Assembly: GCA_900765165.1 (NCBI GenBank)
Contig: CAAFQR010000173.1
Span: 1 to 34,432, forward strand
Length of the DNA: 34,432 bases
Direction: 5' to 3'
DNA from: Veillonellaceae bacterium
GTDB taxonomy: Bacteria; Bacillota; Negativicutes; Veillonellales; Veillonellaceae
Numbering within the stretch: the stretch's first letter is position 1; every line of letters starts with the position of its first letter. The notes below the pieces were generated by a model. The model did no database searches and was not told the origin of the DNA. It saw nothing but the letters and a program-made list of their open reading frames with translations. The translations under genes and the position numbers were made by a program. Below are positions 16,121 through 24,512 of the stretch, one piece after another.

Positions 16121-17557
16121 TTACTTACGCTTGTTGGCTTCATATTCAGCGTATACATCGCGGAATTTTTTCATCTTCAAGGTGCCCATATCTTTGGCTT
16201 TTACCCAGCCGCCAACAACAGGCAACAATTTCGTCCAATCGGCCATATGACCATTCTTGCTCATCAGCTTCATGCCGATGGCACCCAACTTCGTACCGTA
16301 ATTAAAGAGGAAGGAGTTCCCGAATACCGTAGCCACGGTTTTGAAAATAGCTTCTTCTGCAGCGGGACGTAAATGAGCTTTATCCGCAATATTTACGCGG
16401 TGCTTCAACAATAATTCATGGAGTGGAATCTTAACCGGGCAATGTTCCCAGCATTCGCCGCAAAGCGTAGAAGCGTACGGCAAATCGCCGGCTTTTTCAT
16501 AGCCTACCAATAACGGCGTAAGAACGGCACCCATCGGCCCCGGATAGATGGAACCGTAAGCATGACCGGTGATCTGACGATATACCGGGCAGATATTCAT
16601 ACAAGCGCCGCAACGGATACAACGAAGCATGGTTTCGAATTCGCCGCCCAAAATGTTGGTACGACCATTATCGATGATGATAATATGCAATTCTTCCGGA
16701 CCATCGGCTTCGCCCTTCTTAGCCGGACCGGTAATCATGGAATAGTAGTTGGAAATCTTCGCACCTACCGAGGAGCGTACCAACAATTCCATCATAACGT
16801 CCAAAGCGCGGAAGTCAGGCACCAAGCGTTCCATACCCATAAGGGTAATCATCGTCTTCGGCATGGAGCTACTCATACGACCGTTACCTTCGTTGGATAC
16901 GATAGTAACCGTACCGGTTTCGGCAACAGCGAAGTTACAACCGGTGAAACCAATATCAGCGTTCAAGAAACGTTCACGAATACGTTTACGTACGAAACGC
17001 GTCATTTCTTCCGGATCTTCCGTGCCATCGTAGCCTAATTTTTCGTGGAAGGTTTCACGAATGCGGCCGCGGGCAAAGTGCAACGCCGGTACTACGATAT
17101 GAGACGGCGGATTCCAGTCTGCAGTCTGTAAAATAAATTCAGCCAAGTCCGTTTCGTTAACGTCAACGCCAGCGTCCAAGAGTACATGGTTCATGTCGAT
17201 TTCTTCGGACATCATGGTCTTGCCTTTTACGACCATCTTCGCGTTTTTCGCACGGACAATATCCATTACATAACCGTTAGCTTCGTCAGCATCCTTAGCA
17301 AAGTACACATGGGCACCGGCTTTTTCTGCATTTTCAGCGAACTGGTTAATATAGTAATCAAGGTTCTTTAATACATGGTCACGAATCTGTGCCGCTTCTT
17401 CGCGGAATTCTTCCCATTCCGGCACTTGTTCGACCAAAGCTTTTCTCTTCGCAAAGAACACGTCCTGCGCCTTCTGAATGGCTTTTACTTTGAAATCATT
17501 GGACAGTGCATCATTTACGCGCTCTTTGAAGGGGCGTTCATCGTATAAAATGGCCAT
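16121..17557 (-). CDS. lutB: Lactate utilization iron-sulfur protein B
   Basis: This 478-residue protein has an N-terminal LUD domain (about 65-300; ETGTVTIVSNEGNGR near 213-227) followed by a ferredoxin-like part with Cys313, 316, 319 and 323 in C-x-x-C-x-x-C-x-x-x-CP, and a second cluster with Cys366, 369 and 373. The C-terminal helical region (about 390-478) is usual for LutB. It transfers electrons from lactate oxidation with LutA and LutC. The ATG has GGGAGG at 8 nt. It is 19 bp behind lutA and 12 bp ahead of lutC, so it is cotranscribed. Length and cluster spacing are normal for the family. Confidence 0.95.
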   Translation of the reverse strand: MAILYDERPFKERVNDALSNDFKVKAIQKAQDVFFAKRKALVEQVPEWEEFREEAAQIRDHVLKNLDYYINQFAENAEKAGAHVYFAKDADEANGYVMDIVRAKNAKMVVKGKTMMSEEIDMNHVLLDAGVDVNETDLAEFILQTADWNPPSHIVVPALHFARGRIRETFHEKLGYDGTEDPEEMTRFVRKRIRERFLNADIGFTGCNFAVAETGTVTIVSNEGNGRMSSSMPKTMITLMGMERLVPDFRALDVMMELLVRSSVGAKISNYYSMITGPAKKGEADGPEELHIIIIDNGRTNILGGEFETMLRCIRCGACMNICPVYRQITGHAYGSIYPGPMGAVLTPLLVGYEKAGDLPYASTLCGECWEHCPVKIPLHELLLKHRVNIADKAHLRPAAEEAIFKTVATVFGNSFLFNYGTKLGAIGMKLMSKNGHMADWTKLLPVVGGWVKAKDMGTLKMKKFRDVYAEYEANKRK

Positions 17558-17576
17558 CGTTCATTCCTCCCAGTGA

Positions 17577-18314
17577 TTAGCGACAATTCAACAATTCAGC
17601 AAGGTGCATTACCTTGATACGGCGATCGATTTCACCGGTTTTGTACAGACGGTCAAGCATACCTTCGATATTCATCAAGCAGGCCTGGTCCAAACCAGCT
17701 ACTACATTAGCCCCGGAATTGTAAATATTCATAGCTTTTTCTTTAGTCATCACAGCAGAAATTTCCGGCTGTTTAACCGTAAAGGTACCACCGAAACCGC
17801 AGCAAGCTTCTGCACGGTTCATCGGCAAGAATTCGATGCCGTTAATATTTTCTAACAATTTAAGAGGCGGTTCTTTAATGCCCATCAACCGAGTTACGTG
17901 GCACGATTTGTGATACGTTACTTTATCACGGAACGTAGCCCCTACATCGGTTACACCCAATACATTAACAATGAACTCAGAAAATTCATAAATGCGTTCG
18001 CTCAAGCGAGCAGCGCGGGCCATCCATTCCGGTTCATCCTTTAAGATTTCGCGGTATTCGTCACGAATGGCGAAAGCGCAAGAACCGGACAAGCTTACGA
18101 TATATTCCGCATCTTCAAATACTTCAATCGTATTTTTGATAGCCGCTTTAGCAGCCTGGTTATAACCGGAATTCGTAAACATCTGACCACAGCAAACTTG
18201 TTTTTTCGGCACTACGAGATCGCAGCCCAGTCGTTCCAGTACCTGAACACCGGCCATCCCAACATGGGGATAGAACATGTCAATCAAACACTGGGAAAAC
18301 AGATGAATTTTCAT
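17577..18314 (-). CDS. lutA: Lactate utilization protein A (CCG-domain)
   Basis: This 245-residue protein has two CCG (cysteine-rich) domains: C41-C42-G with C79, and C138 with C171-C172-G. These bind a non-cubane iron-sulfur cluster in relatives such as heterodisulfide reductase and the glycolate oxidase GlcF. It is the first gene of lutABC, which oxidises L-lactate to pyruvate. The ATG has GAGG-type pairing about 10 nt upstream. No lactate permease or FadR/GntR-type regulator adjoins the operon in this window. Lactate use would suit a lactate-fermenting Negativicute. Confidence 0.94.
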   Translation of the reverse strand: MKIHLFSQCLIDMFYPHVGMAGVQVLERLGCDLVVPKKQVCCGQMFTNSGYNQAAKAAIKNTIEVFEDAEYIVSLSGSCAFAIRDEYREILKDEPEWMARAARLSERIYEFSEFIVNVLGVTDVGATFRDKVTYHKSCHVTRLMGIKEPPLKLLENINGIEFLPMNRAEACCGFGGTFTVKQPEISAVMTKEKAMNIYNSGANVVAGLDQACLMNIEGMLDRLYKTGEIDRRIKVMHLAELLNCR

Positions 18315-18731
18315 TTCCTCACATCCTCAACTTTCCACGCATCTACCGATACGCTCATATAATGGTATACTCTTTACACTTGCCCCCACACGACTCGCTT
18401 GCCCTAGCAACCTCACCTGTGATGTCGCATGGAGTTCACTTTTTTTGTTATCGTATGGATTGATTACATTTATTATATATTAAAGACCTTATTAAAGTCC
18501 AAAGAATTGCAATATTGGCAAAATTCGATATCCATATGCTGTAAAGTAATACTTGAAATAATATTCTGTAAACCGTAACTAAATTAGTGGTAAATAGACC
18601 ATCAAAAATTATTTAATGTTATATATATTGATGAGTAACTAAGTCTCTACCTTTCGCCGGTTCTCACTTCGTGCTATAATCAAACGTATCACAACAGTAC
18701 TGTTGAAGATCTCAGAAAGGGAGCATTATTT
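18315..18731. other. Divergent intergenic region between lutA and the SLH operon
   Basis: This 417-bp AT-rich region carries the SLH-operon promoter with its dyad (18672-18705). On the minus strand a weak lut promoter is possible around 18460-18510 (TTGGAC followed by TATAAT at 19 bp). No gene is seen. Confidence 0.5.
18672..18705 (+). promoter_or_regulatory. Extended -10 promoter and operator-like dyad of the SLH operon
   Basis: TGCTATAAT at 18672-18680 is an extended -10 element; the -35 is weak. Eleven bases after it lies a perfect 14-bp palindrome CAACAGTACTGTTG (18692-18705), just inside the predicted transcript. A repressor could block initiation there, or the RNA could fold. A related dyad lies at the OPT transporter promoter. 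Confidence 0.6.
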
Positions 18732-20276
18732 ATGAAAAAACATAACGTATATACAGCCCTGGCAGTGGCTGCATTGCTTACTACCGGTACTTTGACCATG
18801 TCGGTTAACGCCGCTGACACAGCGACGACTACCGCTACGACGACGGCCACCACCGCCGCTACGACAGCCTCCGATGCTGTTGCCAAAGCAACGACGGCGG
18901 CTACTAACGCTACGAAGGAAGACATTCGTACCGCTACTCGTCAGGTAAGTAGCCTTGTAAGCACGGATACGGCTATTAAAACTAAGCTACCAACCACCGC
19001 CGATAAAACCCGCGATGCTATCGTAGCCAATAAATTGAGTCAGTACAAAGCATCCGCCGCTGACATTGCGAAAGCCGGTTCCGACGCCGATGGCGCTACC
19101 GCTACTCCGCAAACTTTCCCGTGGGCCCAGACCGCAGTGACTAATTTCACCAAAGCGGGCATCATCAACGACAAATTCAGCTTAGGCGAAAAATTGACTA
19201 CCAAGGAAGCTAGCACCTTGTTGACGAACTTGGCCAAATACGACGCTAAACAGCACAAATATAGTGAAATCAGCACCAGCAAGTTATTACCGTCCGCTTC
19301 CAGCAAGGAAACGGTTACTCGTAGTACCTTCGCCAAAGCCGTAGCCGGTTTTGTGGCACAGCGCAACGAAAAGCTAAACAAAAAAGTGACCGTGCCGGCT
19401 AATGCGGCCCCTGTTACCTTCTCGGACAGCTCCGAATTTGGCACCGCGCTTAAAACAGCACTTACTACGTTGAGCAACGAAGGCATTGTAAGCTATGGCA
19501 AAAACGTGGCCTTCCGCCCGTACGACGCTATTAACGGCGCCGAAGCCATCGTTATGCTTGACCGCATCAACAACCCGATTGCGTTGCCGGCTAACGTAAC
19601 CCCGACCGTAACGCACGCTACCTCCGTAGCTGCTTCCAATAACATTATCCGCAAGGCTGACGCTGAAGCAGCGAAAACCGCAGCCGACGTAAAAGCAGCG
19701 AATAAAGCCAATGCTGACGCCGCTACCGGCGCTGCCACTACGGCTAAATCCGCGTTGACTTCCGCTACCAGCACGGCTACTACTACCGCTACTGCTGTTG
19801 CCGCTACCGTTAATGGCGTAACCCCGGTTACGGATCCGGCCGAACAGCGCAGCTTAGAAGACGCCCTCTTCACGAAGCTGAACACGCTCTATCAAAAACC
19901 GGAAAACTTCCAGAACTACGGCGTTATGTACTGGCGCGACAACACGTTGCACGTTGCCTTGAAGAGCGGCGATGACCTTACTAAGCTTGAAAAAGTCATT
20001 TCCAACGACAAGAAAAACGGCACCTACATCAATAACCACACCGCCTTCGAATTAACGCAGTTCAGCCAAAGCGAATATGACCGCATTGCGGATAATTTCA
20101 AGAGCTTCTATGCGAAGAAACAGCCGGCCGGTCAGATTCTCGACATGTATCCGGACGTGCCGCACAACCAGCTCATTGCCAATGTAACGAAGACCTTCGA
20201 TTACATGCAGGATTCCATCCAGAGTGCATTTGGCACCAAAGTTCGTGTCTTTGTAATTACGCCGGCGAAAGCATAA
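18732..20276 (+). CDS. Secreted SLH-like protein with Thr/Ala-rich segments
   Basis: This 514-residue protein has a signal peptide (about 1-27, cleavage after VNA) and then a Thr/Ala-rich low-complexity stretch (28-62). Three weak S-layer-homology-like repeats follow (about 129-170, 177-210 and 230-280), a second Ala/Thr-rich linker spans about 305-360, and a compact C-terminal domain (about 371-514) contains NYGVMYWRDNTLHVAL. The SLH repeats keep the hydrophobic pattern and TTKEA/TRSTF-type ends but lack clear TRAE motifs. SLH domains bind wall-linked polymers or, in Negativicutes, polyamine-modified peptidoglycan. There is no beta-barrel, so it is probably periplasmic or surface-associated. 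GAAAGGGAG precedes the ATG. It heads an operon with the glycosyltransferase 26 bp downstream. The C-terminal domain is shared with the third gene of the operon and is not one I recognise. Confidence 0.85.
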   Translation: MKKHNVYTALAVAALLTTGTLTMSVNAADTATTTATTTATTAATTASDAVAKATTAATNATKEDIRTATRQVSSLVSTDTAIKTKLPTTADKTRDAIVANKLSQYKASAADIAKAGSDADGATATPQTFPWAQTAVTNFTKAGIINDKFSLGEKLTTKEASTLLTNLAKYDAKQHKYSEISTSKLLPSASSKETVTRSTFAKAVAGFVAQRNEKLNKKVTVPANAAPVTFSDSSEFGTALKTALTTLSNEGIVSYGKNVAFRPYDAINGAEAIVMLDRINNPIALPANVTPTVTHATSVAASNNIIRKADAEAAKTAADVKAANKANADAATGAATTAKSALTSATSTATTTATAVAATVNGVTPVTDPAEQRSLEDALFTKLNTLYQKPENFQNYGVMYWRDNTLHVALKSGDDLTKLEKVISNDKKNGTYINNHTAFELTQFSQSEYDRIADNFKSFYAKKQPAGQILDMYPDVPHNQLIANVTKTFDYMQDSIQSAFGTKVRVFVITPAKA

Positions 20277-20302
20277 TCGCCCCTCTTTGGGAGTGATCAA
20301 AC

Positions 20303-21928
20303 ATGCCCACCCTTAAACTCAACCGCCAAGACGTGGTCTACATGTTACTGCTCGCCGTTGCGGCCATCTTCTTCTACGGCGCCTTTGCACGGTACTTTCC
20401 CGTTACCGATACGGTAGAGTCCAACTACGTGCTCACCGCCCGCGAAATGCTGGGCCGCGGCGACTGGCTGTCACCGGTTATATATGGCCACTTCTGGTAT
20501 GATAAACCGATTTTAACCTATTGGACGCTTATGGCGTCATTTAGTGCCTTCGGCTTCACGGATTTAGCGGCCCGGGTGCCCTTCATCCTCTGCGCCGCCC
20601 TCAACGTGATGATGATGTACTATACGCTACGCATTATCACGCTGCGGCGTCAGCCCGCTATCTTCGCCGCTTTATTTCTCGGCACATCCTTTGAATTCTG
20701 GTACATAAGCCACGCCATTTTGACAGACGGCTTTCTGTTCCTTTTCACCCAAGGCATTTTCATCTTCGCGTACCGCGCGTTCAATGAAAACAGCACCCTT
20801 TGTAGCGTCATCGCCTATGCGTTCGCAGCACTGGCAGTCCTCACCAAAGGACCTGTCGGCATCGTGCTCCCCGGCCTCGTACTCATCTTGTACGTCGCCC
20901 TGTGGCACCGCAATAAACGCGCGCTCTGGCAGCTACTCAATCCTTGGGGCTGGCTGGCGTTCATCGTCATCGCCGCACCGTGGTATGTGTACATGTACAG
21001 CGCCCACGGCATGGATTTCATCAATGGCTTCTTTGGGCTTCACAACATTACCCGCGCCACCACGCCGGAACATCCGGGCCAAAACTGGTGGTTCCTGTAC
21101 ATCGTGCTCTTGCCGCTCAGCATTTTGCCGTGGAGTGGCCTCGCCCTCTACGAGATCATCTTCGGCCGCCGCGACGACACGTATAAGTACATCGCCCTCT
21201 GGGGTATCGTCTTCTTCGTGTTCTACAACATCGTAGCTACGAAATACCTGACCTACACGTTCCCCTGCGTCATTCCGCTCATCGTGTGGGCCGCCTTAGG
21301 CATCAATACCATGAAAGCACGTCATCTGGTCCGTCCCCATTACGGCGGCTTCGGCTGGATTATCGTGCCCATGCTCATCTTTGCCATCGCCGTAGCCGGT
21401 GGTCTCTACGTAGCCTTGCCGTCAGGCGTCAATCACAACCTCGTCCTCGGCGGCGGCATTGCGACGCTCTTACTGTTAAGCACTGCCTTCTTGCAATCAA
21501 ACCTGACAGGCTCTGTGAAATCAGTCATCGTCGCGGCCATAGCTCTGTATGTGACTGCAGCCTCTTCGCTAGCGCCACTACTGCAGCAAGCATCAGCACA
21601 GCAGCTGGCTTACTCACTGCCACTGACGAAGTCGACGCAGGTGTACTACTATCATGACTATCGCACGTCCTTAGTCTACTATAGTCAGCACCCGGTAACG
21701 CAGATCTATCCGAACGGTGAAACATTATCCGTTTGGGACCGCGGCAAAGATTTAATGCCGACGGCCACCGTTGACGAAGCCATCGCGCAGCTTAAAGACA
21801 GCAAAGACTTCTTCATCTGCGTGCCCGCTAAGTACCTAACCGAATTTAAAGCATCACCGTTGGCCGCGTATGCCGAAGAAAAACACACGGTATACAACGT
21901 CATCATCTTTGGTCCTAAAACACCATAA
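20303..21928 (+). CDS. ArnT-like (GT-C fold) membrane glycosyltransferase
   Basis: This 541-residue protein has a dozen or so hydrophobic segments and a soluble C-terminal part (about 440-541). The first periplasmic loop carries the ArnT/PMT-type pattern D36-x-x-E39-x-x-Y42 followed by EMLGRGDW and YDKPILTYW (D67-K68-P69), then AARVP with Arg91. Such enzymes transfer a sugar from a polyprenyl-phosphate donor to lipid A or to Ser/Thr of secreted proteins on the outer face of the inner membrane. Its place between two genes for Thr-rich secreted SLH proteins makes those proteins, or the envelope lipid beside them, plausible acceptors (inference). GGGAG lies about 9 nt before the ATG. Length matches ArnT (about 550). 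Donor sugar and acceptor cannot be read from the sequence. Confidence 0.85.
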   Translation: MPTLKLNRQDVVYMLLLAVAAIFFYGAFARYFPVTDTVESNYVLTAREMLGRGDWLSPVIYGHFWYDKPILTYWTLMASFSAFGFTDLAARVPFILCAALNVMMMYYTLRIITLRRQPAIFAALFLGTSFEFWYISHAILTDGFLFLFTQGIFIFAYRAFNENSTLCSVIAYAFAALAVLTKGPVGIVLPGLVLILYVALWHRNKRALWQLLNPWGWLAFIVIAAPWYVYMYSAHGMDFINGFFGLHNITRATTPEHPGQNWWFLYIVLLPLSILPWSGLALYEIIFGRRDDTYKYIALWGIVFFVFYNIVATKYLTYTFPCVIPLIVWAALGINTMKARHLVRPHYGGFGWIIVPMLIFAIAVAGGLYVALPSGVNHNLVLGGGIATLLLLSTAFLQSNLTGSVKSVIVAAIALYVTAASSLAPLLQQASAQQLAYSLPLTKSTQVYYYHDYRTSLVYYSQHPVTQIYPNGETLSVWDRGKDLMPTATVDEAIAQLKDSKDFFICVPAKYLTEFKASPLAAYAEEKHTVYNVIIFGPKTP

Positions 21929-21963
21929 CCACCTTCTGTTTCCAATTCTAGGAGAGAGACATT

Positions 21964-23316
21964 ATGAGTAAACGTTTTCAGTATTCCATCCTCGCAGTGG
22001 CCGCTGCGGTTGCCTTAACCGGCGCCACTGTCGATTATAGCCAAGCCGCCAGCGACACGGACAACACGTCCGGAGCGATTACCGTTGTAAAAGCAGCTAC
22101 GGACGACGCCGCCACTACAGCTGCAGCAACAGCTACGACGGCCGCAACGTCGGCGTCTTCCACGGCTTCCAATAATGGTGGCACTACGTTGTCCCCGTTG
22201 CTTCAGTCGTACTACACGAAATCTAACACGATTCAGGCCGTATCCAAGGCTAATCAGGCCGACAGCGAACCGGCAACAGTAAATCCAACGTCCAGCGATT
22301 CCGTCATCCAAAATGCGGCTCGCTACGTATTCAAGGACGTACCGGCTAACTATTGGGCAGCGGACTCCATTTCGTACATGACGCGTCAGCAGCTCATCAG
22401 CGGTTACTCGGACAACACCTTCCGTCCGGAAAAGCCGTTAACTCGTGAAGCAGCGGCTTCGCTGTTCAGCAAGCTCATTGGCGACCAGCCGTCGGTACTC
22501 TTATCCAGTACCTTCAACGACATTACGTCTGACCGTTGGTCCGCAGCGGCTATCGAAAACGTAGCCCGCAAGAACATCATTAGCGGCTACGGCGATAACA
22601 CGTACCGTCCGGAAAAATACATGTCCCGTCAGGAATTTGCCGTAGTAGCCGATAACTACATCCACTACCTCGGTTACGTCACTGACGACCCGACCGTCTT
22701 AGATGGGGTTCATTTCAGCGACCAAAAATTCATCGCACCGTGGGCCCAGGACGCGGTGTGCGAGCTGGCTGTGCTCGGTTTCATCTCCTACAATCCCCAT
22801 GATTTATTCAATCCGGAAAAATACATAACCCGTGCGGAAGCTACTGAAATTACATACCGCATGGTCTATAGCAAACAGGCCGCCGCGTTGCGTGAAGCCA
22901 TCTTGCATCGTCAAAGCGAAGAAGCAGCGTTGACCTTGATCAAACGCACCTTCAGCGACAAGTACAACTTCCGCCAGAACGGCGCTATGTACTGGAAGGA
23001 CGGCCTTCTTTACATCGCTATGACCCACGCTACGGATGCTCAGAAATTAGGTGCTGCCATGGCCTTCTCCCATGACCGTGATTCGCTGAAAGCCGTTCGC
23101 GTTTCCACCGGCGTCATGAGCGAAGCCCAGATTGATGAATTGCAGACCAAAGCGGCGTACCAGTACAATCGCTACGTACCGCGTGGCTCTGTCCTGGCCG
23201 TTACGCCGAACGACACCGTGTCCGGCATCATTATGACCGTTGACATCTTAAGCGACAACGACAGAAAATCGTTGAACAAAATCTTAGGCGACAGTGTTCA
23301 GTTCATTAAAGGCTAA
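21964..23316 (+). CDS. Secreted protein with three SLH domains and a shared C-terminal domain
   Basis: This 450-residue protein has a signal peptide (about 1-29), an Ala/Thr/Ser-rich stretch (about 45-75) and three SLH domains: 123-173 (FKDVPANYWAADSI, SGYSDNTFRPEKPLTREAA), 184-236 (FNDITSDRW, SGYGDNTYRPEKYMSRQEF) and 251-301 (FSDQKFIAPWAQDAV, FNPEKYITRAEA). A C-terminal domain follows (about 317-450) with FRQNGAMYWKDGLLYIAM, matching the first protein of the operon. It lacks the outer-membrane barrel of OmpM-type SLH proteins, so it is probably a periplasmic peptidoglycan-bound protein. AGGAGAG precedes the ATG, 35 bp after the glycosyltransferase stop. A strong terminator ends the operon. 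Confidence 0.9.
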   Translation: MSKRFQYSILAVAAAVALTGATVDYSQAASDTDNTSGAITVVKAATDDAATTAAATATTAATSASSTASNNGGTTLSPLLQSYYTKSNTIQAVSKANQADSEPATVNPTSSDSVIQNAARYVFKDVPANYWAADSISYMTRQQLISGYSDNTFRPEKPLTREAAASLFSKLIGDQPSVLLSSTFNDITSDRWSAAAIENVARKNIISGYGDNTYRPEKYMSRQEFAVVADNYIHYLGYVTDDPTVLDGVHFSDQKFIAPWAQDAVCELAVLGFISYNPHDLFNPEKYITRAEATEITYRMVYSKQAAALREAILHRQSEEAALTLIKRTFSDKYNFRQNGAMYWKDGLLYIAMTHATDAQKLGAAMAFSHDRDSLKAVRVSTGVMSEAQIDELQTKAAYQYNRYVPRGSVLAVTPNDTVSGIIMTVDILSDNDRKSLNKILGDSVQFIKG

Positions 23317-23345
23317 GCACTAAAGGCTACAAGCTTACAACATAC

Positions 23346-23375
23346 AAAAAAGGAACCCCAAAGGGTTCCTTTTTT
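23346..23375. terminator. Bidirectional terminator after the SLH operon
   Basis: GGAACCC (23352-23358) and GGGTTCC (23363-23369) with a CAAA loop are flanked by six A and six T, so it serves both the plus-strand SLH operon and the convergent minus-strand gene at 23395-24285. Confidence 0.95.
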
Positions 23376-23394
23376 ATTGCTATATTACAATCGA

Positions 23395-24285
23395 TTAGCG
23401 GCCAATTTTTCCTAACGGCACGTAAATAGTACCGGAAGCAGCGGGGCCAATGTCGCCTTGCTGGAAGATGACCGTAATGTTGTGTGCGCCGTCAGCGTAG
23501 AATTCGCTCGGCACAGACTTCACGCCTTGGTAATCGGCGAAAACCTGCGTATTCCACTTGCCGTCGCTAGTCTTCAAGGCTTTATTGATCATATCCGTCG
23601 ACACGGAGCCAAAATCGCTTAAATGTAATAAGCGGCCGTCACTAGTGTTGAACGTGAACGCTTTTACCGTGTTGCTGCCGTTAGCGGCACCATCAGCAAT
23701 GGTGTACGACTTCAAGAGCACGCTGAAAATACCATTGTCGTCAGCCTTAATATCATAGGTTAAATACAGATTTTCCATATTCTTGCCCGGCGCATTCGTC
23801 TTAGCCAGGTTATCCTGCACCTGACGAACATAGCTTTCGATCGTCTTATTCATAGCCAGCGTTACTACCGGACTTACCGACGTTACCTTCGGGTACGTAA
23901 TATGCAAGCGGTCAGCGGTAATCGACACCGGCGTTACCGTCACAGACAAGCGATTGTAATACGCATTGGCATCCGGTGCCACAATGGTCACTGCATCGCG
24001 CATAGCGTCATTGCTGACCTGACGTAGCGCTTTATTAGTCACCGGCGGCGCACTTTGCGAAATACGGCTCGTCACAATGCCCGTACCATTGCCCGGTGTC
24101 GTACCGGCAGTAGCCACCGTCGTAGCAGCGGTTGTAGTAGCCGTCGTAGCGGCGGTCGTTACCGGTACTGTTGTCGTTGTATCTGCAGCACTTACGGCGC
24201 CCAGCGTAGCACCTGCCGCCAACAGGCTACACAACGCGGCACGACGTAAAATATTTGATGTCATTTGAGCCTTTAACACCTTCAT
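23395..24285 (-). CDS. Secreted DUF3298-like (RsiV/PdaC-type) protein with Thr-rich N-terminus
   Basis: This 296-residue protein has an N-terminal signal sequence (about 1-34), a Thr/Ala-rich low-complexity stretch (35-63) and a folded region resembling DUF4163 plus DUF3298. NLYLTYDIKADDNGIFSVLLKSYTIADGA is near 170-200, and the C-terminal FNTSDGRLLHLSDFGS and VIFQQGDIGPAASGTIYVPLGKI match the usual DUF3298 ending. Related domains occur in the lysozyme-sensing anti-sigma factor RsiV and in PdaC, and are otherwise uncharacterised. No sigma factor adjoins it. AAGGAGG lies 6 nt before the ATG. It converges on the SLH operon and shares the Thr-rich architecture, suggesting the same compartment and perhaps the same modification. 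Function unknown. Confidence 0.8.
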   Translation of the reverse strand: MKVLKAQMTSNILRRAALCSLLAAGATLGAVSAADTTTTVPVTTAATTATTTAATTVATAGTTPGNGTGIVTSRISQSAPPVTNKALRQVSNDAMRDAVTIVAPDANAYYNRLSVTVTPVSITADRLHITYPKVTSVSPVVTLAMNKTIESYVRQVQDNLAKTNAPGKNMENLYLTYDIKADDNGIFSVLLKSYTIADGAANGSNTVKAFTFNTSDGRLLHLSDFGSVSTDMINKALKTSDGKWNTQVFADYQGVKSVPSEFYADGAHNITVIFQQGDIGPAASGTIYVPLGKIGR

Positions 24286-24512
24286 AAGAAACCTCCTTAT
24301 AGCAAAAACACATGCTTCACTAGTCCCCTATCTTCTACCATTATACACTTTTCTACCTAAGGGGAAAATGAAATCCTTACTCTCTTGCACAATTTGCAAG
24401 GGGTATACATAAATTCTTTACCACTTTACATTGTTTTTTGTACATTTATGTAGTACAATCGTACAGTAATATACTGTTGTGCATTACTAAGTTACAAAAA
24501 GGAGGATTTATT
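24286..24512. other. Divergent promoter region (DUF3298-like gene / OPT transporter)
   Basis: On the minus strand TATAAT (24340-24345) lies 55 bp before the DUF3298-like start, with a poor -35. On the plus strand the OPT promoter and dyad occupy 24431-24477. No gene is seen. Confidence 0.5.
24431..24477 (+). promoter_or_regulatory. Promoter and operator-like dyad of the OPT transporter gene
   Basis: TTGTTT (24431-24436) and TACAAT (24454-24459) are 17 bp apart. Overlying the predicted start site is the dyad ACAGTA-ATA-TACTGT (24463-24477), similar to the palindrome at the SLH-operon promoter (18692-18705). Confidence 0.6.

Noticed and set aside
16562..17038. 158-codon plus-strand open frame inside lutB
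   Set aside because: Antisense shadow of a gene with well-supported iron-sulfur motifs.
18816..18880. CRISPR-like or minisatellite array in the Thr-rich coding segment
   Set aside because: The repetition is codon-level low complexity without regular spacers, and it stays in frame within a signal-peptide protein.
18689..18925. Antisense open frames across the Thr/Ala-rich part of the first SLH gene (also 19493-19885 and 24077-24268)
   Set aside because: They arise because GCN/ACN repeats read as Val/Ala/Ser-rich frames on the other strand; no ribosome-binding sites.
24438..24512. N-terminal extension of the OPT transporter
   Set aside because: It runs through the promoter -10 box and the dyad; the ATG at 24513 has a perfect AAAGGAGG.
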